DNA from: a marine actinobacterium MedAcidi-G3
GTDB lineage: Bacteria; Actinomycetota; Acidimicrobiia; Acidimicrobiales; Poriferisodalaceae
Length of the DNA stretch: 64,000 nucleotides
Direction: 5' to 3'
Assembly (NCBI GenBank): GCA_000817105.1
Contig: JUEP01000001.1
Coordinates: forward strand, 45,095 to 109,094
This document shows, piece after piece, positions 9,745 to 20,102 of the stretch (positions within the stretch are counted from its first letter, which is position 1; every line of letters starts with the position of its first letter). The notes beneath the pieces are model-generated. The model did not search any database, had not been told where the DNA came from, and was given only the letters and a program-made list of their open reading frames with translations. The translations under genes and the position numbers were made by a program.

Positions 9745-10251
9745 ATGCGTGGACCTGAGTTGAGTCTGGATTCAATAACTAGTTCGGTTACTGGTTTGCC
9801 AGATGGTCGGGTCTTCTCGGTGATGTTAGATCGGAAGATAGCTTTAGCGCGACGAACGTTGAAACCAATCTCGATCATCTTTTTTGAACTAGATGAATTC
9901 GAATCGTTCGCACCTTATGTGCGAGAGCACGCGATGCGCTCCGCTTCGAGGGTGATTATTAACACAGTTCGCGAGTCGGACACCGTTTGCGATTTAGGTA
10001 GCGGGGCTCTTGTCGCCCTGCTGGATGACACTTCAGAAGCTGGAGCGGTGTGGGCTGCTGATCGTGTCAGGAATGCGCACGCTGATTCACCTTCGCGTGA
10101 CGTGGTTACTCTTTCGGCGGGAGTAGCGTGCTACCCCTCCCATGCCATGGATCCGGAGGACCTGCTCGACGCTGCGCGGGCTGCGTGTAGTACGGCAAAA
10201 ATTTATGGATTAGGCAGGATTGAGGTAGCCACCGAGGGTGACCACTTCTGA
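9745..10251 (+). CDS. Degenerate GGDEF-domain-like protein
   Basis: FELDEFESF, SDTVCDLGSGALVALLDDT (GGDEF position altered), LSAGVACYPSHAMDPEDLLDAARAA; start uncertain. Confidence 0.65.
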   Translation: MRGPELSLDSITSSVTGLPDGRVFSVMLDRKIALARRTLKPISIIFFELDEFESFAPYVREHAMRSASRVIINTVRESDTVCDLGSGALVALLDDTSEAGAVWAADRVRNAHADSPSRDVVTLSAGVACYPSHAMDPEDLLDAARAACSTAKIYGLGRIEVATEGDHF

Positions 10252-10291
10252 ATCGTTTTTGTTTCGGGCTATTGTCAGGTTCTCTCAGATT

Positions 10292-10297
10292 TAAGGT
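10292..10297 (+). promoter_or_regulatory. Candidate leaderless -10 TAAGGT-N6-ATG (enoyl-CoA hydratase)
   Basis: TAAGGTACGACGATG. Confidence 0.45.
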
Positions 10298-10303
10298 ACG
10301 ACG

Positions 10304-11119
10304 ATGGAACACGGCTACGAAAACCTTTTAATTGACTTCCCCGAGAAAGATGTCGCGCGCATCGCACTCAACAGGCCCGAACATCTGAACGCGATGACCT
10401 ACGGTTTGGTAACCGACCTACACGAAGCGCTTGATGCCATCGACCGAGACCATTCAGTTCGCGTCCTGATCCTTACTGGAGCTGGTCGGGGTTTCTGTGC
10501 CGGTCTTGATCTCACCGGTTTTGGTCAGATTCCTGGCACCGAAGGTTTTGGGGAACAGCAACAGGGTATGGCCGTTCAACAACACATAGCGGAGTTGGTT
10601 CATCATATGCGTGAAGTCAGGCAGCCAATTATTGCGGCGGTGAATGGTGCAGCAGCTGGCGGCGGGTTTGCGTTAGCTTGCGCATCTGACGTTCGTTATT
10701 GTGGGACGTCGGCAAAATTCGGCACCGCTTTTGTGCGCCTTGGTATATCGGGTTGTGACATTGGTGTCAGTTGGATGTTGCCACGCCTTATCGGTGCATC
10801 TCGGGCATGGGAGCTGATGCTTACCGGTCGGGTGATCGATTCAGAAGAGGCCAATCGTATTGGGTTGGTGAGCAATGTTGTCGCTGATGAAGACCTGGAA
10901 GACAAGTGCCTTTCGGTCGCTAGAGAGATCTCGCGCAACAGCCCGTTTGGTGTTTGGATGACTAAAGAGGTTATGTGGTCGAATCTTGAGATTCCCAGCC
11001 TACGAGCAGGCATAGATCTGGAAAATCGAACTCAGATTCTGGCCGCAGGCACCGAGGACAGCAAGACAGCGATGAGTTCCTTCTTAAGAAAGGGCGAGGC
11101 CGACTGGAAGAATCGTTGA
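10304..11119 (+). CDS. Enoyl-CoA hydratase/isomerase family protein
   Basis: ALNRPEHLNAM, GRGFCAGLDL, AAAGGGFALACASDVR. Confidence 0.93.
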   Translation: MEHGYENLLIDFPEKDVARIALNRPEHLNAMTYGLVTDLHEALDAIDRDHSVRVLILTGAGRGFCAGLDLTGFGQIPGTEGFGEQQQGMAVQQHIAELVHHMREVRQPIIAAVNGAAAGGGFALACASDVRYCGTSAKFGTAFVRLGISGCDIGVSWMLPRLIGASRAWELMLTGRVIDSEEANRIGLVSNVVADEDLEDKCLSVAREISRNSPFGVWMTKEVMWSNLEIPSLRAGIDLENRTQILAAGTEDSKTAMSSFLRKGEADWKNR

Positions 11120-11202
11120 CCTCAGCTTTTTTTGCTTCGACAAGAGTGTGCTGCTGGACTTTGGCGACTCAACCAAATCGAGAAATAGGTGAATTACGTG
11201 TC

Positions 11203-12795
11203 TTAGTAGGCTGCGGTACCTGACACGCTGACCCGAGGTTCGGATGCACCGGACAATACTCCAGCCTCTAAAGAGATGATATGTGCATGGCCAAATGCGC
11301 TGTTGTTGGCGGGCAAGGAGCTGACGGCGTGACCTAAACGCGCAAGCACGTCGGTGAGCTCGGGGTGGTTACCTTCAATTTCAAGTCGGACATTCTGTGG
11401 GTCTGCCCAAGTGTTGAAACCATTGGAAGTGGAGCCACTGAAACGCCAACGTGGGGACGCGAGGGCAGTGCCGGGATCTTCCTCAGCGACAAGTAGCCGA
11501 GCTAATAGTTGTAGAACGATTTGTGGTTGAGAGTCGCCGCCCATCGTCCCGATTAGAGCGCGAAGGGAACCATTGAGGTCTTGAACCAAAGTGGGAGCCA
11601 AGGTGTGTGGCGGGCGGCGTTGAGGACCGTAAGCCGCTTCGCTACTTGGGTCAGTAGAAAAGCCGATCCCTCTGTTGTGCAACGAAATTCTAGTTTCCGG
11701 CAGAAACACTAAAGCGCCCCATCCTGAGGCATTGGATTGAATTAGCGACACTCCCATCCTGTTTTCGTCGACGGCGTTCAAATAGATAGTGTCTCCATCG
11801 TTTACGCCCGTCGGCAGAACGGAAGACTGAGATGCGCTGATTGCGGAAGCTCGTGGTTGTAAACGTCTCGGATCTAACAGCGCTTGTCCGTCGGCATCTT
11901 GATGAAGCACTTCAGGTCGGTCAAATCCTGCTTGGAGCGCAGCTTCTGCAAGGAGATGCCAAAAGATCGGATCTGAAGTGTCGGAGGGAAGGTTAAGTTG
12001 ATCGGCGATCCATGCAGATGAAAGACAGAGGTAGCCCTGGGAATTAGGGGGCAAGCTCCAAATTCGTTGACCAAAGGCTTGAACTGAAAGAGGCTCGACC
12101 CAGTCGGCCTGAGTTGTCTGGAGATCTTCGATTGTGTACTCCCCAGCTCCGAAAGAGAGGAGTTCTTCTCCAAACTTGCCTAGGTAGAAGGATTCGCGCC
12201 CGTCGTTAGCGAGTTCTCGAAGTGTTTCACCAAGCTTGGCTCGCCGGATAAGTTGACCCACCTGCGGCGATCCATTGGCAAAGTAGTCCTGCGTGTTGTC
12301 TATCTCGGTTAGAAGCTTGGTGGCTTGAACGCATTCTGCGCTGATCGGAAACCCATCAATTGCCAGATCGATCGCGTCCGCGAAGACTTCGCGTAATGGA
12401 AGACGTCCGAACCGTTCATGCAGAGCCAACCACCCATCGACGCACCCAGGAATTGGGATACTTCTCGGATCCTTATGGAAGGGCATTTCAACTAGCCCAT
12501 CTCGTTCTAGGCCAGCTATGTCAGCCCCGCTGCCGCTGTGACCACTAGCATTTAGTGCGAATGGTTTCGGTTCCCCCGGTACATGCACCAGTGCCCAGAG
12601 GTCGCCTCCAACACCGCACATGTGTTGATTCGTTACCGCCAATACGGCAGAGGCAGCGATTGCGGCATCTGCAGCTGAACCCCCCTTCCGCAGTGTCGCT
12701 ACACCGGCGCCGCTAGCCAAGTGGTCTGTCGAGCAGACCATGCCATTTCGAGCTGACCGGGTTCTAAAAGGGACCGAGGGACCGCGCAGGTTCAT
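11203..12795 (-). CDS. Gamma-glutamyltransferase family protein
   Basis: ASGAGVATLRKGGSAADAAIAA, GVGGDLWALV, VPGCVDGWL-type motifs. Confidence 0.9.
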   Translation of the reverse strand: MNLRGPSVPFRTRSARNGMVCSTDHLASGAGVATLRKGGSAADAAIAASAVLAVTNQHMCGVGGDLWALVHVPGEPKPFALNASGHSGSGADIAGLERDGLVEMPFHKDPRSIPIPGCVDGWLALHERFGRLPLREVFADAIDLAIDGFPISAECVQATKLLTEIDNTQDYFANGSPQVGQLIRRAKLGETLRELANDGRESFYLGKFGEELLSFGAGEYTIEDLQTTQADWVEPLSVQAFGQRIWSLPPNSQGYLCLSSAWIADQLNLPSDTSDPIFWHLLAEAALQAGFDRPEVLHQDADGQALLDPRRLQPRASAISASQSSVLPTGVNDGDTIYLNAVDENRMGVSLIQSNASGWGALVFLPETRISLHNRGIGFSTDPSSEAAYGPQRRPPHTLAPTLVQDLNGSLRALIGTMGGDSQPQIVLQLLARLLVAEEDPGTALASPRWRFSGSTSNGFNTWADPQNVRLEIEGNHPELTDVLARLGHAVSSLPANNSAFGHAHIISLEAGVLSGASEPRVSVSGTAAY

Positions 12796-14180
12796 GATGA
12801 CTTAGGTGGTAGGAGGACGTTAGGGTTGAGGATTCCCTTTGGGTCAAGTGATGCTTTGATGGCCCGAAAAGCTGCAAGCTCAGATTCGGATCGATTGAGA
12901 TGGAGAAACTCTTTTTTTGCACTGCCGATGCCGTGTTCTGCAGAGATACTTCCTCCAAGCTCAGCTGCATAGTGAAGTACAGCGCGGTCAACCTCTTCGC
13001 TGGGTTCAGTGCCCTGCTCTCCCAAGATGTTGACATGTACATTGCCGTCTCCCAAATGGCCGAACATTAGAGCCGTTGCGCGACTGTCTATCCGCGAAAT
13101 CAGGTGGGGGACTCCGTTGACGAATTCTGCCAGCCGCGATGCGCTGAGGGTCACATCGAGCTTATGTGGAGTTCCTCTCGTGGCGATAGCCTCAGTGATC
13201 TTCTCGCGATATTGCCAAAGATTGTTACGGGCTGCTGGCTCTATGCCCACTGCAACGTCTATGGGAAGTGTTTCGAGTAGGGCGATGCTATTAGCCAATT
13301 CGTCAGTTGGGTCATTGGTTGCTGCTACTTCAACAAGTAACCACGCCCGAGCTTCAGGTCCTACTGGGATAGAGGCTTTAATATGATCCGAGACTAAATG
13401 CATGGTCTCGCCAAAGATGACTTCAACGGCGTGGAGTGACGGCAGTGTTCGGCGAAGCTGCGCAGTTGCAGCTACCGCATCATCAACGGTGTTTAAGGCG
13501 ATCATTGCTGAGCAGCGTTCGCTCAGTTGTGGGTGTAGCCGCAAACGAGCCTTGGTGATGATGCCTAACGTGCCCTCGCTGCCTGCTAGCAAACCAGGAA
13601 AGCTGTAGCCGGTGTTATCCTTTTCCAAGCCTTCGAGGTGACTGATGATCGAGCCATCGGACAGTACAGCTTCAAGGCCTAAGACTTGGTCGCGCATCGC
13701 CCCGTAGCGGACAACGTTTATGCCGCCAGCGTTTGTAGCGATCATTCCACCGATAGTGCAGCTACCGCGGGCAGCGAGGTCAACACCTATGTCAAAACCC
13801 TGTTCGGAAGCGTGTGACTGAGCTTTGGCTAACGTGGTGCCTGCGCCAGCGGTTACCTGCTGAGCCAACCCATCAACTGGCTCGCATTGGTCCAGACGTA
13901 AAGTGGAGATGACAATCTCTTGATTTAGGGGAACGCTTCCACCGACCAAACCTGTATTGCCTCCCTGGGGCACGATGCTGATGCCGGCATGTGCGGCAAC
14001 CTTCACCAGTGCTGCGATTTGAAAGGTATCGGCGGGCCGCAGCACCATGGGCGACCGGCCGACAAATCGTCCAGTCCAGTCTGTCGTGTAGCTAGCTGTT
14101 AGGTCGGGCTCTTGCAAGGCGTGGTTAGGGCCAACGATGTTTAGAAATTCCTGGAGGACGGATTCGTCGAGCTTTCCCAT
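12792..14180 (-). CDS. FAD-binding oxidase (GlcD/D-2-hydroxyacid dehydrogenase family)
   Basis: VPQGGNTGLVGGSVP, CTIGGMIATNAGG, GSEGTLGIITKA, FGHLGDGNVHVN, SAEHGIGSAKK. Confidence 0.93.
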   Translation of the reverse strand: MGKLDESVLQEFLNIVGPNHALQEPDLTASYTTDWTGRFVGRSPMVLRPADTFQIAALVKVAAHAGISIVPQGGNTGLVGGSVPLNQEIVISTLRLDQCEPVDGLAQQVTAGAGTTLAKAQSHASEQGFDIGVDLAARGSCTIGGMIATNAGGINVVRYGAMRDQVLGLEAVLSDGSIISHLEGLEKDNTGYSFPGLLAGSEGTLGIITKARLRLHPQLSERCSAMIALNTVDDAVAATAQLRRTLPSLHAVEVIFGETMHLVSDHIKASIPVGPEARAWLLVEVAATNDPTDELANSIALLETLPIDVAVGIEPAARNNLWQYREKITEAIATRGTPHKLDVTLSASRLAEFVNGVPHLISRIDSRATALMFGHLGDGNVHVNILGEQGTEPSEEVDRAVLHYAAELGGSISAEHGIGSAKKEFLHLNRSESELAAFRAIKASLDPKGILNPNVLLPPKSS

Positions 14181-14184
14181 CAGT

Positions 14185-14952
14185 TCAGCTTTCGTTTGGC
14201 CACAATCCGCGCCCTCTTAATACTTCGAGAAGAGTTGCCGGCACATCAGTCATTATCGCATCGACATTGAGGTCTAAGAGTCGGTTCATGTCAGCCACCT
14301 CATCGATGGTCCAAACGTGAACAGAAATATCGAGCGAGTGCATGCGTTCTATGAAACGCCTATCGGCAATAGGGATTGGCCCCTGACGGATCGGAATTTG
14401 AGCGGCACGGGCTCGAAAGCTCTTCTTTGGCAATCCCCAGGATGAGAGACGCGCCGTGATTACCTCAAATGGCCCCATGCTTAAACAGATTTCTTCGCCG
14501 AACTCATCGTGAAATTTTCCAAGTCTGGCATCAGAGAATGCGCCAACGCACACTCTGTCCAGAGCGTTGAGTTGCTTTAGCTCTTGAATTAACGGGGCTA
14601 CAGCGTTATCTAACTTGGGGTCGATATTGACTTTCAGATCAGGGAAACTCTGCATCAGCTCCGTGAATCGAGGTATTGGCTCTCTTCCGTCGACGAGTGC
14701 TTTTTGGACGTCGCTCCAAGGTAATTCCGAAATCTTTCCTTTTTTGTCAGTGGCACGGTCTAAACGAGTGTCATGGAAGGCCACAAGTACTCCGTCGGCG
14801 GTTGCATGAACATCTGTCTCTACGTACTGAAAGCCAAGATCAACCGCGCCCTGGAATGCGGGCATTGTGTTTTCAGGCCAAGCGCCTGCACCTCCCCGAT
14901 GGGCGATTGGTATTGGAACTGCAGTGTCCAGATAAGGATGAGGGGATGTCAT
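14185..14952 (-). CDS. Glycerophosphodiester phosphodiesterase family protein
   Basis: IAHRGGAGAWPENTMPAF, ETDVHATADGVLVAFHD, VHVWTIDE. Confidence 0.92.
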   Translation of the reverse strand: MTSPHPYLDTAVPIPIAHRGGAGAWPENTMPAFQGAVDLGFQYVETDVHATADGVLVAFHDTRLDRATDKKGKISELPWSDVQKALVDGREPIPRFTELMQSFPDLKVNIDPKLDNAVAPLIQELKQLNALDRVCVGAFSDARLGKFHDEFGEEICLSMGPFEVITARLSSWGLPKKSFRARAAQIPIRQGPIPIADRRFIERMHSLDISVHVWTIDEVADMNRLLDLNVDAIMTDVPATLLEVLRGRGLWPNES

Positions 14953-14968
14953 ATGTTCTGATCTCTCG

Positions 14969-15802
14969 GTGCACCATCGACGTTCCTCGCCAAGCTACTC
15001 TCCGAACCTAGTGACTTCCTCGCCGCTCTCGGATTTGGACCGTTTCAAGACGCTTATGTTGGAAACTCCTGTCCCGCTTGACTTGACCTGTCTGTTGGCG
15101 AGTGGGCATTGCCAAGGACGGACACTTAATTTTGACAGCGAGTTGTCCAAATTAGATCGTCTGGCTGAGGGAGTGACCGTCAAGACCTTGTCGGGCGTAG
15201 TCGAACATATTTTTGGTGAAATGGGCTTCGCTGGAGATGAGATTCACTATTTTGATCCGGTCAATAGCTATCTCGACAAGGTGTTAGAAAGACGAAAAGG
15301 AATTCCAATTTCGCTAGCCGTTGTGATCTTGGAGGTTGCTCGCCGCTGCTCTCTGCAGGCTTACGGTGTAGGGATGCCGGGACATTTTCTCGTCGGAGAT
15401 GCCCATGATTCGGATGTCTTTGTGGATCCTTTTAAAGGGGAAATGATCGATCGATCCCAGGCTCAAGGTTTGTTCAACCGAATGCACCCTTCATCTGAAT
15501 TCAATTCGGACTATCTGTCTGGAGTCACTAACCAAGCGATTTTGTCTCGGATGCTGAATAACTTGCGAATAATTCGTATGAAGGCTCGGGCATCCAAAGA
15601 TTTAATTCCTATTCTCGAATTGATTTTATGCTTCGAGCAGCCGTCGGTGGCGGAAGCTCGGCAATTGGCTTCAGCGTTAGAGTCGCTCGGAAGAATTGAT
15701 GAGGCAGCCCGCCAGATGGAGGCGTTAGCTGACCGGAGCGACCCAGGAGCAGCTATAGAACTCAGAGGGCTAGCAACTCGCCTTTGGAGTCAACTGAATT
15801 GA
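14969..15802 (+). CDS. SirB1-family (transglutaminase-like plus TPR) protein
   Basis: YLDKVLERRKGIPISLAVVILEVARR, GVGMPGHFLV; TPR-like C-terminus. Start uncertain. Confidence 0.8.
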   Translation: MHHRRSSPSYSPNLVTSSPLSDLDRFKTLMLETPVPLDLTCLLASGHCQGRTLNFDSELSKLDRLAEGVTVKTLSGVVEHIFGEMGFAGDEIHYFDPVNSYLDKVLERRKGIPISLAVVILEVARRCSLQAYGVGMPGHFLVGDAHDSDVFVDPFKGEMIDRSQAQGLFNRMHPSSEFNSDYLSGVTNQAILSRMLNNLRIIRMKARASKDLIPILELILCFEQPSVAEARQLASALESLGRIDEAARQMEALADRSDPGAAIELRGLATRLWSQLN

Positions 15803-15947
15803 GTCGTGAGCGCAGGTTTCGGTGGGAATTCGACTCCAAGGTCCGTTGGTTCAAAGGGGATTTTGATTAGTTTCAGAGTAGTTTTTCAATAATTGTCCAT
15901 CGGGAAGCGGAGTTACCGTCCCGCTAGGTACCCAAATCGGAGGATAA

Positions 15948-17135
15948 ATGAGTTCTGATGCTGCGGAAAAGCACCTTGAATCATTGGTAGGCCAGTTGTT
16001 GCTGGATCATGACCCTGCTGGCTCACGGGTGGATTTCCTTGGGGCCCAATACGACTTAGGGCTGGCTTGGGTTCATTTCGACGAAGGATTCGGAGGCTTA
16101 AGTGTGGCTCCGAAGCTCCAAGGCAGAGTTAACGCCCTGCTAACCGAGGCCGGTGCACCGATGTGCTGGCCACGCAATCCAATTGGCTACGGCATGTGCG
16201 GCCCAACTGTGTACACACATGGCAGTGAAGATCAGAAGCAGCGTTACCTCAGGCCCCTGTTTAGTACTGAAGAAATTTGGTGCCAGCTTTTCTCTGAGCC
16301 ATCTGCAGGGAGTGACGTGGCGGGCTTGACTAGTCGTGCTGTCCAAGACGGCGAAGAGTGGGTCGTTAACGGACAGAAAGTTTGGACGACGCTCGCCCAT
16401 GTCTCTCGTTGGGGTTGTCTAGTTACCCGCACTGACCCCGAGGCTCCTAAGCACAAAGGACTGTCCTACTTTGTTGTCGACATGGAGCAACCGGGAGTGG
16501 AAGTTCGTCCGTTGCGTCAAATGACGGGTGACGCAGAATTTAACGAGGTCTATTTTACTGATGCCCGAATTCCTGATTCTGAACGCTTGGGTGCAACGGG
16601 AGATGGATGGAGGGTTGCGCTGACGACTCTGATGAATGAAAGAGTAGCTATAGGAGGTAGTCAGGCTCCTCGAGGCTCCGGAGCAATAGGAGATTCAGTT
16701 GAGCTATGGGCGGATATGGACGAAAGTCGTAAAACTCCTGCCCTTAGGGATCGATTAATGGCGTTGTGGTGTAAGGCCGAGGTTGCGCGATTAACAAATA
16801 TAAGAGCAAGTCAAAACAGAGTAAAAGGAGTTCCTGGACCCGAGGGTTCAACAGGAAAACTAGCTTTCGCAGAGAACAATAAAGACATTCACGAGTTCAA
16901 CATGGAACTCCTCGGTCCCGAGGCAATGCTGTACGACACGTATTCAATCGAACGCTCAGCGATGGCCATGGGAACTTCAAGCGCTCAACAGCAATTCTTG
17001 CGTTCAAGAGCCAATTCGATTGAAGGCGGCACATCCGAGGTTATGCGGAACATATTAGGGGAACGGGTTCTGGGTCTGCCCGGTGATGTTCGGACTGATA
17101 AGGAGCTTCCATTCTCTGAGGTACCGACTAACTAG
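15948..17135 (+). CDS. Acyl-CoA dehydrogenase
   Basis: QLFSEPSAGSDVAG, VNGQKVWTT, C-terminal SIEGGTSEVMRNILGERVLGLP; RBS GGAGG. Confidence 0.94.
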   Translation: MSSDAAEKHLESLVGQLLLDHDPAGSRVDFLGAQYDLGLAWVHFDEGFGGLSVAPKLQGRVNALLTEAGAPMCWPRNPIGYGMCGPTVYTHGSEDQKQRYLRPLFSTEEIWCQLFSEPSAGSDVAGLTSRAVQDGEEWVVNGQKVWTTLAHVSRWGCLVTRTDPEAPKHKGLSYFVVDMEQPGVEVRPLRQMTGDAEFNEVYFTDARIPDSERLGATGDGWRVALTTLMNERVAIGGSQAPRGSGAIGDSVELWADMDESRKTPALRDRLMALWCKAEVARLTNIRASQNRVKGVPGPEGSTGKLAFAENNKDIHEFNMELLGPEAMLYDTYSIERSAMAMGTSSAQQQFLRSRANSIEGGTSEVMRNILGERVLGLPGDVRTDKELPFSEVPTN

Positions 17136-17141
17136 ATTGGC

Positions 17142-17768
17142 CTATGTATTTTGCGTAACTGCTAAATGAGGTTGGCTGCGAAAATGAGTCGTCTCGTTAA
17201 TCGATTTGACGCTTCGGTGTCCCAACCCGGATGCTAAAACCCGAGTAACTGACGTGTAGTCGACGTCGAACTTCATGAACTGCTTAATGTCGATGTCAAG
17301 GCAAACCGATAGGTAGGCGTTGATGACGCCGCCGTGACAAATCACAGCGATCCTGTGACCGCTGTGATCTTTGATAATTCTCTCAAGCTCGTTGACGGTG
17401 TTTGAGTACCAAGATGAGAGCTTTCCTCCAGCGCCGCCCATGGAACCCGAGGCCATAGCCTCCCATGCTGCTCGATTGGTTTCCTTTAAGATTTCCATAG
17501 GCACGTAAGAGCTAGCGTCCTTGTCGAACTCACTGATATCAGCGCGGACAATGGCGGTAAGTCCAAGCCTTTTTTCAATAGGTTCCGCCGTCTCTCGAGC
17601 ACGGCGCATCGGGCTCGTGTAGATCTGGTCTATCGATTCTTCGCTTAACCATTCAGCTACCGCTGCTGCTTGGGCGTGTCCGATGTCAGCAAGTGGTGGA
17701 TCGGCCGGAGTTCCATCAAGCTTTTGAACGTGTTGTGGTCTGCCGTGGCGAACAAAAATTAATTCCAT
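17142..17768 (-). CDS. Histidine phosphatase family protein
   Basis: LIFVRHGRPQ, YTSPMRRARETAEPI, AVICHGGVINAYL. Confidence 0.92.
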   Translation of the reverse strand: MELIFVRHGRPQHVQKLDGTPADPPLADIGHAQAAAVAEWLSEESIDQIYTSPMRRARETAEPIEKRLGLTAIVRADISEFDKDASSYVPMEILKETNRAAWEAMASGSMGGAGGKLSSWYSNTVNELERIIKDHSGHRIAVICHGGVINAYLSVCLDIDIKQFMKFDVDYTSVTRVLASGLGHRSVKSINETTHFRSQPHLAVTQNT

Positions 17769-17883
17769 TGAGCCTGACCATAGAGGCTATGAGGGCACCA
17801 TTGCTATTGGAGGTTATTGACGATCCGATGAACAGTAGAGATTCCTTCTGGCCTTTTCTGGATGCATCGGTACCTTGGAGGTT

Positions 17884-19317
17884 ATGGCAAGGCGTACCAA
17901 GATCATCGCAACTATCGGCCCAGCATCTGAAGATGAAGCGACTCTCAGGGGGATGATCGAGGCAGGAATGGATGTAGCCCGTATTGGGCTCGCTCACGGC
18001 ACCCTTGATGAGCAAGTCGCAAAATTTCAGCTGGTGCGCAAGATGTCTGCCGATCTAGGTAAGCACGTCGGGATTGTTGTCGATTTACCTGGGCCAAAAG
18101 TCAGGTGTGCGCCATTTGGTGAAGAGGGCATTGAACTTATTGAAGACACTCAGGTTTCGATAGGAGTTGACGGAAGCAACAGTTCTTCTGACTTCATTAG
18201 CGTGGATTACCCGAATCTTCTTCAAGACGTCCAACTTGGAGACAGCCTCTCATTCGGTGACGGCCAGGTTGTAGTGGCCGTAGAAGAGCACGAAGGAGAT
18301 CGTTTAAAGGCTCGAGTTGTGCATGGCGGACGCCTAGAAGGTAGACCGGGACTGCATGTCCCTTCGGATCGACTTCGTCTCAGTTCGCCAACTGACCACG
18401 ACCTAACGTTGTTAGACACATTTGTTGAGTTGGGCACTGACATGGTGGCTGTTTCATTTGTGCGCTCAGCACATGACATCAGACGGTTAGGTGTGGAACC
18501 CGCCCCTCGAGGCCCGATGGTCATTGCAAAGATCGAGACAAAAGCAGCGGTATCTAACTTGGAGGGGATTATCGAAGCTTCGGGCGCAGTTATGGTTGCA
18601 CGAGGTGATTTAGGAACAGAAGCAGATATCGAAGAATTGCCCCACCTGCAAAAGCACATAATTCAAGAATGCATTGCTCTGGGGCGACCCGCTATAACAG
18701 CTACCCAGATGCTTGAGTCAATGGTGTCAGCTCCAACGCCCACACGTGCAGAAGCCTCAGATATAGCGAATGCTGTCTTTGACGGCACCTCAGCAGTCAT
18801 GTTGAGCGGTGAAACGGCGATTGGGCGTGACCCTATTAACGCAGTTCGGACTATGGCCCGTATTACGGCCCGAGCAGACGAGAAATTCGATTATGAGAGT
18901 TGGTCCGAACACATCCAAGCTATCCGAAGGCGATCAAACTCCGATGCCGCCTATCTGCGTGTCACTGATGCTTTAACGATGGCGGCATCTCGCACGGCAA
19001 CCGATACTGACGCCGTAGCCGTGATTTGCTTGAGTCGCTCTGGTTTCACCGTTCGAAGTGTCGCCCGTTTCCGACCGACCGTCCCACTATTTGGCATGAC
19101 ATTCGATGACCGCACTGCCAATCAGCTATCTCTTTCCTGGGGGACAAGGCCATTGATTTTCAATGAACAAGCGACTCCAGCTGCTACCGCCGAGGAAGCA
19201 GTGGCGACCGCCGCTCGAGTCGGTGTAGTTCGCTCTGGCGACACAGTTGTGGTCGTGTCAGGTTCAAGCGCCGCTACTCATGCAACGGACACCTTGAGGG
19301 TGTTGCGAGTTCCTTGA
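17884..19317 (+). CDS. pyk: Pyruvate kinase
   Basis: RRTKIIATIGPASEDE, IAKIETKAAVSNLEGII, MVARGDLGTE, ATQMLESM, FDGTSAVMLSGETA; GGAGG RBS before ATG 17884. Confidence 0.96.
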   Translation: MARRTKIIATIGPASEDEATLRGMIEAGMDVARIGLAHGTLDEQVAKFQLVRKMSADLGKHVGIVVDLPGPKVRCAPFGEEGIELIEDTQVSIGVDGSNSSSDFISVDYPNLLQDVQLGDSLSFGDGQVVVAVEEHEGDRLKARVVHGGRLEGRPGLHVPSDRLRLSSPTDHDLTLLDTFVELGTDMVAVSFVRSAHDIRRLGVEPAPRGPMVIAKIETKAAVSNLEGIIEASGAVMVARGDLGTEADIEELPHLQKHIIQECIALGRPAITATQMLESMVSAPTPTRAEASDIANAVFDGTSAVMLSGETAIGRDPINAVRTMARITARADEKFDYESWSEHIQAIRRRSNSDAAYLRVTDALTMAASRTATDTDAVAVICLSRSGFTVRSVARFRPTVPLFGMTFDDRTANQLSLSWGTRPLIFNEQATPAATAEEAVATAARVGVVRSGDTVVVVSGSSAATHATDTLRVLRVP

Positions 19318-19320
19318 ACA

Positions 19321-20070
19321 GTGCCGGCCTCACAAGAGAAGACTCAGGGTCTTGCGATATATCGAAGTCAGTCGACGAATTCGGAAATGCAGATTGTATT
19401 AATCCACGGGGCAGTAGACAGGGCCGCCGGAATGATCCGAGTCGCCAGAAGGATTGACCACTGCGAAGTCGTTCGTTACGACCGCAGAGGGTATGGCCGT
19501 TCCGGGCATCTAGGGCAGCCCTATACCTTCGAAGAACATGTCCATGATTTGGAGCTGGTTATTGGAGGTCGCCCTACGGTACTTTTTGGCCATAGCTATG
19601 GAGGCAGCATTGCATTGGCTGCCGCTAGTAGCGGCAACCGTAATGTTCGTGCGGCAGTGTCATACGAGGCTCCACGAACCTGGGAGAGCTGGTGGCCGCC
19701 CCCGCCTAGCAGTGACATCGACCCATCTGATGCAGCAGAGCATTTCATTAGGCGAATGATTGGCGAGGACCGCTGGAGCGCCCTCCCAACTAACAGCCGC
19801 TCAAAGCTTCGGAGCCAAGGGGTCTTAATGGTCCATGAGCTGAAGACTCAGACAACGCAACGTTACCGCCTCGAGGACGCCAAAATTCCGTTGGTTATCG
19901 GTGTCGGAGAGCTATCTGGAGAGCATGCGCAAAGAGCCGCAACCATCTTTGGGCAAGAAGCAATAAGGGGCGAAGTAGAGCGTTTGAAAGACGCCAAACA
20001 TGATGCCCCTATGTCTCATCCCGATCAGGTTGCCAACCTTATAGAACAGGCTCTTCGTCAAATCTCTTAA
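19321..20070 (+). CDS. Alpha/beta hydrolase
   Basis: IVLIHGAVDRA, YDRRGYGRS, LFGHSYGGSIAL. Confidence 0.88.
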   Translation: MPASQEKTQGLAIYRSQSTNSEMQIVLIHGAVDRAAGMIRVARRIDHCEVVRYDRRGYGRSGHLGQPYTFEEHVHDLELVIGGRPTVLFGHSYGGSIALAAASSGNRNVRAAVSYEAPRTWESWWPPPPSSDIDPSDAAEHFIRRMIGEDRWSALPTNSRSKLRSQGVLMVHELKTQTTQRYRLEDAKIPLVIGVGELSGEHAQRAATIFGQEAIRGEVERLKDAKHDAPMSHPDQVANLIEQALRQIS

Positions 20071-20090
20071 CTGCAGCGAAACAGTCCTAG

Positions 20091-20096
20091 TAGAAT
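20091..20096 (+). promoter_or_regulatory. Candidate leaderless -10 TAGAAT-N6-ATG (DUF3151 gene)
   Basis: TTAACT-N18-TAGAAT-CAAGCC-ATG. Confidence 0.5.
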
Positions 20097-20102
20097 CAAG
20101 CC

